A stretch of 64,000 bases of DNA. Source: Cylindrodendrum hubeiense. Its lineage: Eukaryota > Ascomycota > Sordariomycetes > Hypocreales > Nectriaceae. Positions 1 through 12,159 of the stretch are shown piece after piece (position 1 is the stretch's first letter; every line of letters begins with the position of its first letter). The DNA is taken from positions 124,001-188,000 of the forward strand of contig JAANBB010000011.1 in NCBI GenBank assembly GCA_014621425.1, written 5' to 3'. A program made the translations under genes and the position numbers. The notes under the pieces are model-generated. The model was given only the letters and a program-made list of their open reading frames with translations, ran no database searches and had not been told where the DNA came from.

Positions 1-426
1 GGAGGCTGAGATTTTCCAATGCACTCTAGCACAACCAATCAGGCGAAGCAGGTATGAGAGATATAAATATTTTGAATTTCTCCGATATAGACCTTGATTG
101 GCTTCCTGATATATTTACCAAATAATTAGCCATGGACGAAATCCGACGTGATGTGTTCCATAGGGATCCATGATTTTACACGACGCAGACAGGGACGCTT
201 TTCTTTCTCGTCACCAAGAATTTTCAAGCTGTACGTCTCTCGTATGCTTCGGAGGGGGGAAGGAGAGGGAAGTGAACAAACATCTGGATCGAAAATAATA
301 CTAAAATAATAGGCAAGCGTTGTTGAGAACAATCTTCCAAGGCCGATAATTTTGTTGGATCAATAGACACCATCTAGTCATGGACATGGCCGTCTAGCGT
401 TCCCCCTTGAAGGCGTTATAACACGA
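1..426. other. Intergenic, no gene seen
   Basis: No open frame here looks like a protein and no RNA gene is recognisable. It is the region downstream of the minus-strand membrane-protein gene that ends at 427. Confidence 0.5.
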
Positions 427-1324
427 TCACGGTACCTCGTACAATCCATCAGGGCTTCGAGCAGATTGATGTCTTTGGGGTGAGTGAGGGGTTTGCCCAG
501 ATTCTAACTCAGTCGACATATAACCAGGGGTGGAGAGCTCGGGAGAATAAAAACCGTGCTGACTTGTCATCTCAGACTTGGCATATGCAGGGTATGAATC
601 TTGCGGCAATTGGATGGGTTCTATATCCTCTGACAAGGGCGATGTATTGATTTGCTGTGGTTGGGGTGGCGGGTTTTCCGTGTGGTTGGTAGTATCAGTC
701 TTCTCATTGTTCTGGGTCTTCTTCCAAGCCAAGAAAGCTCTTATGTGTCGTGAGCCCCTCAGACCAATGAAAACCAAGCCGCAGAGGATTAAAAGAGCCC
801 CTATAGTCGATCCAACCGAGATGCCAGCGACCTGGCCGGTGGAAAGTCCCTCCTTTTCAGGCTCGCTGACATTGAAAGTTTGGCTCAGCGCATCCCATTC
901 GTCGGAGGTTTGTGCGCCTACTCCGAAGTAGAACACGTAGTCATCGTCGGTTTGTATGACATCGGTAAAATTTTCCAACTGAACTGTCCAGTTGTAGCTC
1001 GTAACCGTAGTATTCTCTATTTCCCTGATTAGCTACATAGGTTCCATGGCCAAGTGCACGCTACAGAAAAGATAATCATGTGGTCCGCCTACCTAATAGA
1101 GGAATGTATCCCCCTCCAGGGAAGGCCATGGCCACGCCGAGTTCAAAGCGAGTAACGTTGTCCGAGACCCATGCAATTTGTATTGGTTGTCCCACCTTGT
1201 ACGTCGGGTTTTGATCGTAACCATAGTACTCGGGCAATTGCGCAGGTAATATGAAGTTGGTCATCGCAAGTGTGCAAGTAAGGAAGGATAGTAGAAAACA
1301 AAGAAGGATTATTAGAGAAGCCAT
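427..1324 (-). CDS. Single-pass type I membrane protein, function unknown
   Basis: Two exons, 1324-1093 and 1016-427, joined across a 76 bp intron (donor GTAGGC, acceptor AAATAG), give a 273 aa protein. A nearer acceptor (ATCAG) would put a stop in frame, so the TAG acceptor was chosen. Residues 1-20 form a signal peptide (MASLIILLCFLLSFLTCTLA). A short ectodomain of about 130 residues with N-glycosylation sites (NVT, NTT, NWT, NFT, NVS) follows. One membrane helix (around GSTIGALLILCGLVFIGL) precedes a Pro/Gln/Ser-rich cytoplasmic tail of about 95 residues. The layout resembles fungal cell-surface sensor-like proteins, but I see no named domain. The join is well supported by frame; the function is not known. 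Confidence 0.7.
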
Positions 1325-4300
1325 GGGGAGAGGATGCGGTGGGAGTGAGATGTACCTAAGATTGGAAATAAAGCTGCTTCGAGCTGCTTTTGAAGGTTGA
1401 AGGTGAATTCAACACGTCCAGGAACGCTGCGGGGACGACCAGCTTATCTATTACCGAAGTTCCAAATCAGGCTGGCCATAGGAATATTACGAAACCAACA
1501 TCACCGCTCCCATATCGGGGCTCGCCATGAGCTGCATAGGCAAGATGGTGTAATTGGTTGACTCGGCGCTGTACTTGCAGAGTAAGAACGAATCAGACAT
1601 GGTCCTCGGTGCTTTATGTCGGCCCACCTGCAGCATTCAGAACTTGGTCATTCAGCTGCCGGGTTACGGCTGCTTGAGATAATAAGCGCCAAGCTCCAAT
1701 AAGGATCAAGAGCATGAGCCCGAGGGAATTTGCAAGCAAGCTGTTTTGAAAATGCAGGAAAGAATCGATACGAGCATATTAGTCCAATCATGAGTTCGAG
1801 TATCTGCTAGTACCGGGCCCTTTTTTATAGTTAGGATTCCATGTTTAACTATAGTCGGATTTCATGAATGGAGAACGCTTGATTAAGAAGTAGCTGGAGG
1901 GCTTTCTTTAAGCTCATTAGGAAAATCCCACGCACGTAAGGGGAACAGGGGAGTTACCACTCAAAGATGACCTAGCAGGCTGTGGGACATGGATGGAGGT
2001 TCCACTCCACCTAGATGAAGGGATTTTGACGGGGATGCTGATCAAGTCCAAACCTACCGCCCGGAAATAAAGATTGCGCTATTAGAAACGAAAACAAGGC
2101 TGAGATGCGATCTGGCGCTGACTTGATGCCGGTCCATCCTCATGGAATCAAGCCACGATCTGCTCGTGTAGGATTCTGATGGCTGCATAATACCACCACA
2201 TCCGCAGTGAGGCCGAGCCAAAGTGCGGAGCTGAACAACCACCCCAGTCTGAGTGCCGGTAAATGGTGTCGGTAGGCAGTACAAGGTCGAGTAAGCTGAC
2301 ATACCACTGAACAGCCATGGTCGACCAACACGGATTTTCTCTCGATAGTACCATGTTGGACAGTCCACGATTGTGAGTATTGTCCGCAAGAAGCTCTGCT
2401 ATCCAACAGCTCTCTTACCTCCTGCGCAGCGGATAATATTTCATATGAGAATTAGCCATGGAGAAAGTAGAAGCAGACTTGCTTAGCCGTGATATCTTGC
2501 ATTTTCAAATCAGGCTGTGGCCCTGACGCGTCAGTATTTGCTGTGGCGTTGTAGCCGACATGATGGGACAACCAGGGATCGATGCAAGTACCATTCCCGA
2601 CCAATACTTCCGCAGGATACATGATACGTAAAAACCAACGTTGCATTATGTTGGATTGACCCACTGGTGCAGAATAATGGCCGGAGCTGTGTAATCCTCT
2701 GATATACCGATATCCCGATATCGTGACCTTAGTAGTATTCTGGTGGCTCCAAACCACGATCTCGGATGAAACCTGTGCAGAAGAAGCACATGGTGATCAA
2801 TGATACTTGAAGAATGAGACGCCATGGCTCGGCACCACTTATGCATGCAGTGCCTCGGGAACATGTTTCACCAAGACCGGGAGCCTTATGGAACGGCTAT
2901 GGAACAGCAATGATGTAACTTCTACTGAAAACTGCTGTCACGTCTCGAACAGACTGCCCTTGCAACAACACAACCGGATCATCGTCGACTCGATCCCCAC
3001 TACAAATCAGATACGCAATCATTCATACACGGCATCAATACGCACGCACAAAAAGGGTAAAGGGCCTTGAAGTCAAGAAGCGTCATAGAGCGGAGTTAAC
3101 GCGGCTACAGATTATCTCGGCGCTCGTTGATCTCAAGGGGAGGGTATGTCACATCTAATATACACAAACCATCATTGCACTACGCGCCAGGGAAGTGTTC
3201 ATTCCATCTTTGCCAAGTTGACAAATACGGCGTAGTTCAAGCGTGAATTCCAAATTGCCCTCAATCCGGTCAATGGCGTGATCTCAGCGACCCTGGCTCG
3301 GGATCTGCGAGACCTTCCTGAGACGGTTGGCTAAGGCGTACGACTTTCATTCCCTTTCATCCGAACAGTCACATTTAGTGTCTAATAAATGAGTCATTTT
3401 TGGAGGCTCGATATCCGACTCTACTCTTATCGTTTCATTATTAACCTTTTGATGTTGAGTGCAACCTACGCCACCTGGTATTACTCCCGCGCATTGATCT
3501 AACCTAGCGTAAACCGCCTAGTAGTCAGGGATCAACCCTCGAAGCTAAAATTTTTCAAGGGTCAGAACATAAGCTCGAACTCTTTAGGCTGTGAGAGACG
3601 TTTGGTTCATTTGTGGTTGTATTTTCCGTCAGATTTGCTGTGGCCAGAAACTTGCTTCAACTCATGTGTCATGAAATACACTAAATGGAGGATCATTACA
3701 GGGATCTCAGCATCTGAAGTACGATGTTACCATACGCTCGGTCTGCAGGTGATCCGTAGTTTGACATCCCGGAATAGAAAGGTCCTCCGCTTTGGGCAGC
3801 TGTGACTTCTTCCCTCTAGCTTAGCTCGTACCACTGTTATCAAACCGCCGATCTTGCTGCCCTTTCGCACGTGGAAGTGGCTCCAGCTCGTGGTCGGTTA
3901 GAGACTAGCTCAGCCTATGATAACACAGCGCAGGAATGAGGTTGCTGTCTCATCACACGTGGCTGACGTGCCCGGGCTAACATGGGTTGCACACCTGGCT
4001 ATCAGTTCGGTAACCTCCGCGTTTCAACGGCGATGGATGCTGAGACAACCCGCTACTACAAGCAGTGAGTGATCTCCCATGCCGTCCGCCCTCATCTCGT
4101 GACAATCTTCTAAGTTCTGAGTTAGTGTCGCCGGTGTTCATCTTCCAGCGACATTTGAGAATGAGGCAATTGAGAGCACGAGGTTGAACCTTCGAATAAA
4201 TCGTAGTCCTGAGACATTGTAAAACATGGGTATATCTAACCATCGAACCCCATCCTATTCACGTGTATATCGTGTCCATCTTCCCGTTGACTAGAAAACA

Positions 4301-4327
4301 TATTATTGATATTGGTGTTTGTTCTTC
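1325..4327. other. Long gene-poor interval
   Basis: About 3 kb without a convincing intact gene. The only coding-like part is minus-strand 2054-2864, listed separately. The segment 3100-4300 holds only short random frames, and no RNA gene or clear repeat was recognised. Confidence 0.4.
2054..2864 (-). other. Coding-like stretch, possible spliced gene or gene remnant
   Basis: Several overlapping minus-strand frames of 68-111 aa cluster here. One (2757-2452) has a protein-like composition with NTT, NGT and NAT glycosylation sequons. Another (2354-2148) is rich in Trp and Tyr. Candidate splice signals exist, for example GTATGT near 2311 and an ACTCAG acceptor about 55 bp further on, but no combination gave a protein I recognise. 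It may be a short multi-exon gene, a decayed gene, or chance. Confidence 0.2.
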
Positions 4328-5743
4328 TCATGAAGCCGACGCCTTGGAGGTCGACACGGTAAATTCGACTTCCTTGGTGATTCCAGTTGGATTAAACTTG
4401 TTGGGAATGATTTCATCTGAGCTGGCCTCGCCGGCGTGGATAAATATGTCCCGGTTTGTGGTGGGCTCACTCCGAATGGCGGATGCGAGAGATCCCTTGT
4501 GCTGGCTTCGCCAAGTCGTCCGGTCGCTTTGATCACCAAGCATGATGCTTCCAGGCTCCGGGCCGTTCTTGTATTTGTTGTCGGACGATAGCAATGAACC
4601 GAGGAAGGGGCGCAGCTTCTGTCGCATCCAGCCCCATGTCATGGGCAAGCTCGAGGTAGCGACGGCAACAAACGATTCTCGCACGGCCCAAGAAGCTCCT
4701 TGTTGAGGGCCCTTGGTGGGATTCTGCGTTAGTAATGAGTTAGTTATTTGTAGGATAAAGTCAAGTTGATGGCGCGAATGGCTCTAGCGTACCTGGAGAA
4801 TCAGAACACATCGAAGCAGGCCAGCTACCATGACGAAAATACCACCCGAGAATAGCACAACCAACCCAATTTTCTTGACCTTGGGGATCTGGGCGCCCCA
4901 GAGCATGGGAATCGGAATGAGGATTAGATAGAGATCCGTGACGATGTTGAGGGCAACGATGAGGAAGATGTAGAGTTTCGATGATGCCGGTTGGCAGAGA
5001 TCTAGTAGACGGAATTAGTACAAGTCTTCGTTGGTTTCCATGATGGAACCAGAGCGTGTAATCCAAGTTGCTTGGACACGCATGATTAGAGGGCGGTGGC
5101 ATAACTCACTGCCAGGATTTGGGTTGATTTGCCAGAAGCGCTCAAACGGATGGCAACTAAATAGCAGAGATGCTACGACAGCAATGTAGGTAGCAACAAT
5201 CGAGCCAAAGCCGATATAAATCTTTGTCTTGTATCCCGCCAGACCGTGCTGTAGAGGGGTTAGTTGTGTCAACAGAGCCTTGCCAAAGACTACTTACTGT
5301 TAAACGGAAGTAGAATGCACATAGCGCGCTCTTAATAATCCACAGCACGGTTGCGTACATGATCCATCCCGCGACTTGAATCTTAGACCCGCCAATTCTA
5401 TGGTTCTGTCTCAGCCAAACGCGCCCACACGTACGTGGAAACACGACTCCAGTCTGACGAACCTGTCTTGATACTCTTTGCTGTCGGGGTCCAGTGCAGC
5501 TCGGTAGGCGTCCGTCATGGCGCTGTTGGTGAGGCCGCTGTACTTGGCGCCGACGGTGTAGGCGAGCGACGTCTCGATGGTGTAGGGCACGATGACCAGC
5601 AGCATCAGGTAGTCGTCGGCCTCGAAGCCGCGGACGCCGACCTGGCGGATGCGAGCATACGTCCGCAGGAAGATGATGCAGATGCCGAGGGATAAGAGAG
5701 TGAAGGCCTCGGCGGCGAAGGCCGCGACAGGGTCGCTTGCCAT
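4328..5743 (-). CDS. PTH11-like integral membrane protein (fungal rhodopsin-like domain)
   Basis: Five exons (5743-5463, 5409-5298, 5248-5110, 5001-4793, 4723-4328) with introns of 53, 49, 108 and 69 bp join in frame to 378 aa. The protein has about seven hydrophobic segments, for example LLSLGICIIFLRTYARIRQ, YLMLLVIVPYTIE, WIMYATVLWIIKSALCAF and GFGSIVATYIAVVASLLF. The motif LRTYARIR...GFEADDYLML is typical of the SAT4/PTH11-type receptor-like family. A hydrophilic Ser/Lys-rich C-terminal tail of about 130 residues follows the last helix. PTH11 in the rice blast fungus senses host surface cues, but most members have no known ligand. The start chosen is MASDPVAAF at 5743, next to the first helix; the frame is open to 5965 and a longer N-terminus is possible. 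Confidence 0.8.
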
Positions 5744-6258
5744 CTCGAGGTCGATGGGCTCGAGGCAGACGGGCTCGAGGCAGTCAACGAACAATGCAAG
5801 GCTGAAGTCGGCGCAGTTGTTGGTTGCGAAGACGGCCAACGCGGGCGAGCGGCCGGCGGGTAGGATCGATTTATGCAGGCGGCCATGCCGTCCATCTGTC
5901 GGCATGCCATGTGTTTGAAGCGTTGGTGGCGTTGCCGCGGACCTCGACGGGTTAGAGTCAAACAAGGGGTTGCTTTGGGGCTGGGGGCTTCAACTCAGGC
6001 TTACGCCCGATGGCAGATCGTTCCCCACGAAGGAAGGCCTACATGTTGCACTACAGCCAGGAACAGTTAGCTCGGCCAGAGGACATGGATGGGAGAGGGC
6101 GGCAGGCGGGAACAATCGGTAATTCCTCTCCCGTGCCATCAGCATGGCAGTGATGCCCGCTATGGAGATCAATGTCAACCAGCATGGGGCTGATGTGCGA
6201 TGTGGGCTGGCGATGCAAGCCGCACCCAGTCAAGACGGCGGGATATCACTGGATCCTT

Positions 6259-6335
6259 GGCTGGTCCTTGGCCGGTCACTGGCTTGCCCTTGGCCTGTCC
6301 CTGGCTGGTCCCTGGCTGGTCCTTGGCTAGTCGTC
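6259..6335. repeat. 11 bp tandem repeat (minisatellite), about 7 units
   Basis: Seven consecutive 11 bp units follow the consensus GGCTGGTCCYT, the last one degenerate. A partial unit precedes them. The unit is not a multiple of three, so a coding repeat is unlikely. Confidence 0.85.
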
Positions 6336-6790
6336 GCAGCGAAGCCCTACCGCCACTAGCCATGTAGATTTTCGCGGCAGATCAAACCGTGCCCTGACAC
6401 TAATAAACGTGCTACCGCTCCATTGGCATAGCGCCATGACGGCGGGCGTGTCAGCAGGACCGCGCCCGAGTCAGTGACGTGCGTGTCGAGTCAGAACCCG
6501 CACAGAGAAGAAGCCCGATACGTCTCGTGGGATGAATTCTACTCCGGAATTGCCCACATTCCACCCTGGCGGCTGGGCAGAGGGCTGACGTCTTGAGCTG
6601 TGCGTCGCCTACCGCGCTGAGCGGACCTTCTACCCCGGGTTCCATCATTGTCGCTAGAGTGAGGGCCCGAATTGGAGGCACGCCAGGGCTATTTAGGGAT
6701 CGTCGACTATGCTGACGTTGAAGATAGCACCATCCCCCTCGGCGTCGGCTGGCCGTTACTAGTCGGCGCAGGTTTGACGACTCATTCAGG

Positions 6791-6850
6791 GATGCCTCCT
6801 GGGAGACCTCCTGGGAACAAGCCCTGGGAGCATGCCCCCTGGGAGCATGC
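6791..6850. repeat. Degenerate short tandem repeat around CCTGGGAGCATG
   Basis: Four imperfect units built on CTCCTGGGA / CCCTGGGAGCATG occur in a row. It is non-coding as far as I can see. Confidence 0.55.
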
Positions 6851-7997
6851 ATCGCCATCGATTCGACAGGGCGGGACACGACTGCACACGACTTCTGCTG
6901 CCAAGACACGGCCGCTCCACCCACTCACCGTCCCTGCCATCCATGATCCATGTCGACAGCGTTGGTGGGTGATCGGTGCATCTCGTAGCTGCATGCCCCC
7001 CCGTCGTCGACGTCGGTATCACCAGCTATCACCGACGGGCCTCCTGTCACCAGTCAGACTCTGACGCCAGGGTTTCGTCCTGGTGCGGCCCGTGTCTGCC
7101 ACTTCTGCCACTTCTGCCACTGGCACGCTCGGCCCTCTGCCTCTGGATGTCGGGCGCACGCGGCAGCTGGGAGTTGAGAGCGCCAGCCCCTTTCTGGAAT
7201 CCCCAGGGCGGATCTGCTCGGTCCCTGGTCCTCACAGTCCCGCAGCCGCAGAGACGCGGACCCGCCACGAAACCACGGCGGCTTAAGAAAGAAACCATGA
7301 CGACTCAGAAGCCACCAGCGGCTGGGCGTGTGGCTCCGATGTGGGGTGAGGGTTCAGCCTCCCCGGAATGATAAACCCGCCGGAAACTCGGCAAAAGGAA
7401 ATAACGCCATCGCCGACGAACTAGTTGCTCTGTACTACGCTGTACCGCGTCCCACGTCGCAGTGGGCTTGCCAAGGTGATAAACAGATTTGCCCTCATCC
7501 GCCACTCGACGCAGATGACCCAATCGGCGCCCAGCCACGCGGCTGATTCCCACTCTTCGATCTCATCGTCTCTTAAACAGGCAAATTGTGTTCCCCCCCG
7601 GTCCGCAGGCGTTCGTCTCCCCGCTCCCGTTCTTGCAATGCCTAAGACAACCATGTCGTCCAGAGACAGCGATTTCCTATAGCGGCAATTTCCCCCATAA
7701 CGATGGTTTAATCTTCGCCAACCATGTCCAGATACGTACACTCGGAATATCCCCGAGTTCCTGATGAAACGTCTCCTCGGTCTAAGATAGCACAACGGCC
7801 GCCCTAATGCCACGCAACACATTAATGCTGATAAATGGCTCCCTCATGGTGGAGAAAGTCCCGAGGTAAAAGAAATTGCATCAGGGATGGCTAGTGTACT
7901 TGTTTGTATTATCGTTCGCCGGCATACCTCGGTTAAGGCTACACAAGCATCATCTTGCGGCATGAACGCCTCCGCACGGTCTCAACTAATGCCGACA

Positions 7998-9275
7998 CTA
8001 CGAAGACCCTTTGATGCTGAATGAATATCTAGCCTGCAGCACGTACGGATCATCTCCTGGTCCGAATATCTGCTTGCGGTCCCGCATCCACTCCGGATGG
8101 TTGATACCATCGATAAAGTCCTGCACCTCAAGTACTACACACCCATACCGAGGGATGATGCGCGGGAAATCAGGGTTATCAAACAGGCCCTGGGTTTTCT
8201 TTAGCGCCATGCTGCCGTCCTGCTGAGTACAACTGTATAGCTGGAACGCGTCCTGGTCCGAGTACACATCGAGCTGGATGCCTGACCAGTCAGATGACAG
8301 GGTCGCAACGGGGCCCTCCGTCCGCCAGTCATATGCTCCAAGATGTCCACGGTTGACAGTGAAGCAGGTATCTAGCAAGGGTTAGTCGATGTGAACGAAG
8401 AGACAAAGGTTTCCCAATGGAGGCTTACCATATCCAGTGCAGTTAAAACCACAGTTGTTCTTCAGCTCGGGGTCATTGGCCTGAGCTCCAATCTGCTTGG
8501 GCTTGCTCCAAAAGTCGTTGACAGACCCCTTCTTATTGGGCAAGATCTCGCCGGTGGGAATTAGGATATTGTCGACGCCCACCCGCTGCCCGCCGTACGG
8601 CATATGGAAAGTGTGATTGAAAACACTGCTGGTGTCATTGTTGGAGAATCCGTCGAGGTTCCAGTACGTGTGGCTGCTCAGCATGATGGGTGTCTTTTTG
8701 GTCGTAGCCAGGGCCACCATTTTAATGTCCCAGTCCAATCCTGTGAGCGTATACGTCACATATGAGACAACCTCGCCAGGAAATCCCTCCTTGCCGTCTG
8801 GGTCGACGATAGAGAACGTGATGCTGCTATCCGTGTGGGCAACGACGGTGAAGTTTCGATAATCCCAGCCGTCGGGGCCACCATGCAAGGTGTCGGCTCC
8901 TTTGGGAGACTGCTTTGTTGGGTTGTCGTTGGGTGTGACGTGATATGTCTCGTCATCAATCGTAAAGGAACTGTTCTTGATGCGATTGGCATACCGGCCT
9001 GGTACACCACCAAAGTGGGGGTGTTGTGTGTCGATGCCGTAGTAGCTAGCGTTGTCGAAGCCGGTGACAATGTCGCGTTGAATTCCGTACTGATCTTTGA
9101 TCAAAAGATTGGAGATTGAAGCGCCATACGGGATGAAGGCAGCCTTAATCCCGTCTCCAGAAATCCAATACTTTCCATCACTGTCTGGGCCTTTTCCTTT
9201 GCCCTTGCTCTTGGCCGCACTGGTCCAGGGTAGGGCCAGGACGGCTAGGCCAAGAAGACACTGTTTCACATACAT
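7998..9275 (-). CDS. Secreted aldose 1-epimerase (galactose mutarotase family)
   Basis: Exons 9275-8429 and 8371-7998 flank a 57 bp intron (GTAAGC...GCTAG) and encode 406 aa. Residues 1-20 are a signal peptide (MYVKQCLLGLAVLALPWTSA) followed by a Lys/Gly-rich stretch, so the enzyme should be secreted. Family signatures are visible: GASISNL near the N-terminus, FGGVPGRYANRI (substrate-binding Arg region), DTLHGGPDGWDYR (catalytic His), SSHTYWNLDG (second catalytic His), and near the C-terminus the QLYSCTQQDG and VLEVQDFIDGINHPEW regions. These enzymes interconvert alpha and beta anomers of aldoses. NxS/T sequons support secretion. It has no evident link to the NRPS. Confidence 0.9.
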
Positions 9276-10573
9276 TGTGAGGAACGACTAGACCAATGCC
9301 TCTTTGGAAAATTGACAAAGCCAGGACTATTAGATATAGCTATTAACACAGAGAGGAGGGCTAGTGACGAGGAGCAGGGCTGAAAACAAGCGGAACAGGA
9401 GCTACTTAAATAGACGGTTACATTCTCGTTGCTATTCACCCAACACCAGCAACAACAAACTTCCCCGTGGAATAACTGTGCCGCGCGATATATCCACACA
9501 TTGGGGAAGCTTTCGACTATGCTTGTCCAATATTCCCGAGCCTGTGCCGGTGAATGGTGCGTTTGCTGGAGTATTTGGCACGATCCTCTTTCCGACCAAG
9601 AACCCCGGGCCTTATGCCTATTCGGTACTAAGTTTCCGATTTCCCCAGCTCTCCCCGGAGGATCGGCATCGTGGCGGACAGGGGAGCGCAATGCCGCTAC
9701 GACCCTGCTGCTCACAGCCCCTCAACCGCCAATATTCCATTGGCGCGCCTGGTGATGATGATGTTCGTCAGCTTAGCTTGACCGTATCCATTAGTTCTCC
9801 AGCGACTCATCCGGACCGAATAATCAGGTTTCCTGTGCGGGGTCTTGTTCTTTATCAGCCGATGATCCAACGTGACCGACGCGGTGAACGAATGCTGCAT
9901 TGACTGCATGAATCCCATTATTCGCTTATCATATTTAGGTTAGCATCTTGATGCATAAACCCGGTTCGTGGGGTTATTTCCTGGCTGGTAATCCCCTCAA
10001 TTAGTGGGCCAACAAGAGAGTTTTGCCGTCTTGAATGTCGGGCATGAGCCATGAGTCAACTTTTCGTAATCTGTCAGTATCATGTAAAGCGATGAATGAA
10101 ATAATCATTGTAAATTTATCACAGTTATAGGCGTATTCAAATCTGGTGTGGATACATATTATTCTTGTTTTGACTTTTAATGGGTATCTACAATTTGACC
10201 GGCGATGCTGTTTGGAGGGTTTTCGAGGAATCGAGGAAACAAAAGACCATGGCACCTGCAACCACAGTTCGGATCTCATGCTCTGACATGGTCAATGCCA
10301 GTGCATGCCTGGACAAAAACGAGCACTGATTTGAAGTTGATAGCTGGCGCGCTCGCCAATGACGGCTACAGCTGCCTCTGTTTTGACACGCGAATGAAAA
10401 GCCGACAATCCAACTGCATAGCAAGAGCCAAATTGCCGCGACTCTCGTACTCATTGAAACCAGCCAATTATCTGTCGTGATGAGCTCATGGCTTTGTAGC
10501 TTGCAGACTTTTCAACATATCCCCCAACTCTGCGGGACATGGAACGACACGCTCATACTCTGAGATATGGGGT
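9276..10573. other. Intergenic, no gene seen
   Basis: This interval lies between the 5' end of the epimerase gene and the 3' end of the MFS gene. Short frames on both strands (up to 179 aa) overlap each other and resemble no protein family. I see no supported feature. Confidence 0.45.
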
Positions 10574-12159
10574 TCAATAGGTACTCTGGGCCTTCGCTCT
10601 AAACTTTGAGCCAAAATACCACAGGATCAGAGGCGCAGGAAACCCGAAAATAAGGCCCGCGAACGCCATTGAACTACCGCTCCATCCGTATCCCAGTGCG
10701 TCGTACATCTTGGGCGCAAATAACGGGAACAAGAAAGCCGTGAGACTGTTCAGAAACTGGGTCGCAGCCATGGCACTGCTGGTATGCTCTGCGTACGTAT
10801 CTATCACGTACGCTGTAAGAGGCATACCTGCAATCTGCATCCCAAACGCCGTAAAGAACATGCCCACGTCGACGACGAGCCAATGCAGTCGGTACTGCCC
10901 TGCCCATCCGTACAGAAAGAGGGCAAGCGGCGCGATAAGCGCTCCTGGGAACATGAGTGGGATGCGGAACTCTGGCACATAGAGCTCCAAAGTCCTAGAC
11001 GAAGCGTCGCGGGCGGCTTGCATGCGTCGATAAAGGTAGTCCATCAACGGCCCGCCAATTTGCGAACCAGCCATTTCTCCAAGCGCCAAAGCGATGTAGT
11101 GGAGGCCGCTGATCTCAACAGACTGGTGGTATTTATCAACCCAAAGATCAGAGAATGTGGACAGAAGAATGTAGAGGATTCCGTAGTAGAAGGCTGAGAT
11201 CGCCGCGGTGATTTGGATGATAGGGTGGAACATAATTAAGCGCATTGGTCGAGTGAGAGCGCGCCCAAGAACGGATAGTGCCGACTTGTGACTGTGGTGA
11301 CGTTCTTCCACGGTTTGGTATTGCTGGTCACCAGTTTCCTGCCGGAGCTTTTCTGCTCGAGTTCGGAGAATGAGTGGCGCGTATGTCTCGCGAAAGGTGG
11401 TGAATGCGACGAAGATCATGACTGCCTGGAAGATAGAGGTTGACCAAAACATCCACCGCCAGGTGGTACGGGCGGCCATGAAACCACCAATGATAGGACC
11501 TAGAGATATAAGTAAGGAAGTGTAGACGATTCAATTGTTTGCAGAATTCACTTACCAACGGCCGCGCCAAGCAAGGGAATGAGCAGATAGACCCCAAGAG
11601 ACTTGCCACGCTGCTCCGGACTCCACACATCTCCCAAGACGCCGCCAGCCAGCGCATAGACAGCGCTAGCACCAAAGCCCGCCAAGAAGCGAGCTGCGAT
11701 CAACAATTCTTTTGTGGTTGCGAAGCCGCAGGCAATGTTCCAAATGAGGAACCATAGGTTTGAGAGGTGCAAAATCCGCTTTCTGCCGTAGATTTCCGAC
11801 AGCGGCCCAATGAAGAGAGGGCCAAAGGCTGTGGCCAGCAGGTAGATGGAGAGCGCCATGACAGACTCGGTAGAGTTCATGTCTAGCTCTTTGGCAATTG
11901 TAGACAAAGCCGGCGCCATGATGGTTGAGACCATGATGCGATTAAAGCCGGTGGCGGATAGCACATCAGTGACTGCCCACTTTCGGCCGGCTGGCCAGTC
12001 TTTGGGGTTTTCAGCATCGTATTCGGAGTTGAAAACCACCAGATACGGGTCACGGTCTTGTTTGGACTCTGTGTTCGCAATTGGAGCCATCTCAACGTCC
12101 GGTTGTGTACCTGCGACGATGCGGTCCGGTGTGGGATCGTTGGGCTTGTCGGACGCCAT
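10574..12159 (-). CDS. MFS transporter, DHA1 drug:H+ antiporter type
   Basis: Exons 12159-11556 and 11499-10574 flank a 56 bp intron (GTAAGT...TCTAG) and encode 509 aa. A hydrophilic N-terminus of about 75 residues ends in DPYLVVFNSEYDAENPKDW, typical of fungal Tpo1/Flr1-like DHA1 exporters. Twelve helices follow. The cytoplasmic loop motif GPLSEIYGRKRIL lies between helices 2 and 3. The antiporter motif GAAVGPIIGGF lies in helix 5 and spans the splice site. It is the nearest gene upstream of the NRPS and is transcribed away from it across 3.35 kb. Export of, or self-protection against, the NRPS product is a plausible but unproven role. Confidence 0.88.

Larger units (their letters stand above)
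5744..7997. other. GC-rich gene-free interval with minisatellites
   Basis: About 2.25 kb of GC-rich sequence. Many overlapping frames of 60-157 aa occur on both strands, but none has protein-like composition or a neighbour in register. It carries an 11 bp tandem array at 6259-6335, short repeats at 6791-6850, and a small 9 bp repeat (TTCTGCCAC) near 7097-7125. Confidence 0.5.

Noticed and set aside
5744..5965. N-terminal extension of the PTH11-like protein
   Set aside because: The frame is open, but the added residues are low-complexity and hydrophilic, and the shorter start sits directly before the first membrane helix.
7421..7822. 133-codon minus-strand frame in the GC-rich gap
   Set aside because: Arg/Gly-rich composition typical of chance frames in GC-rich DNA; no start context, domain or neighbouring exon.
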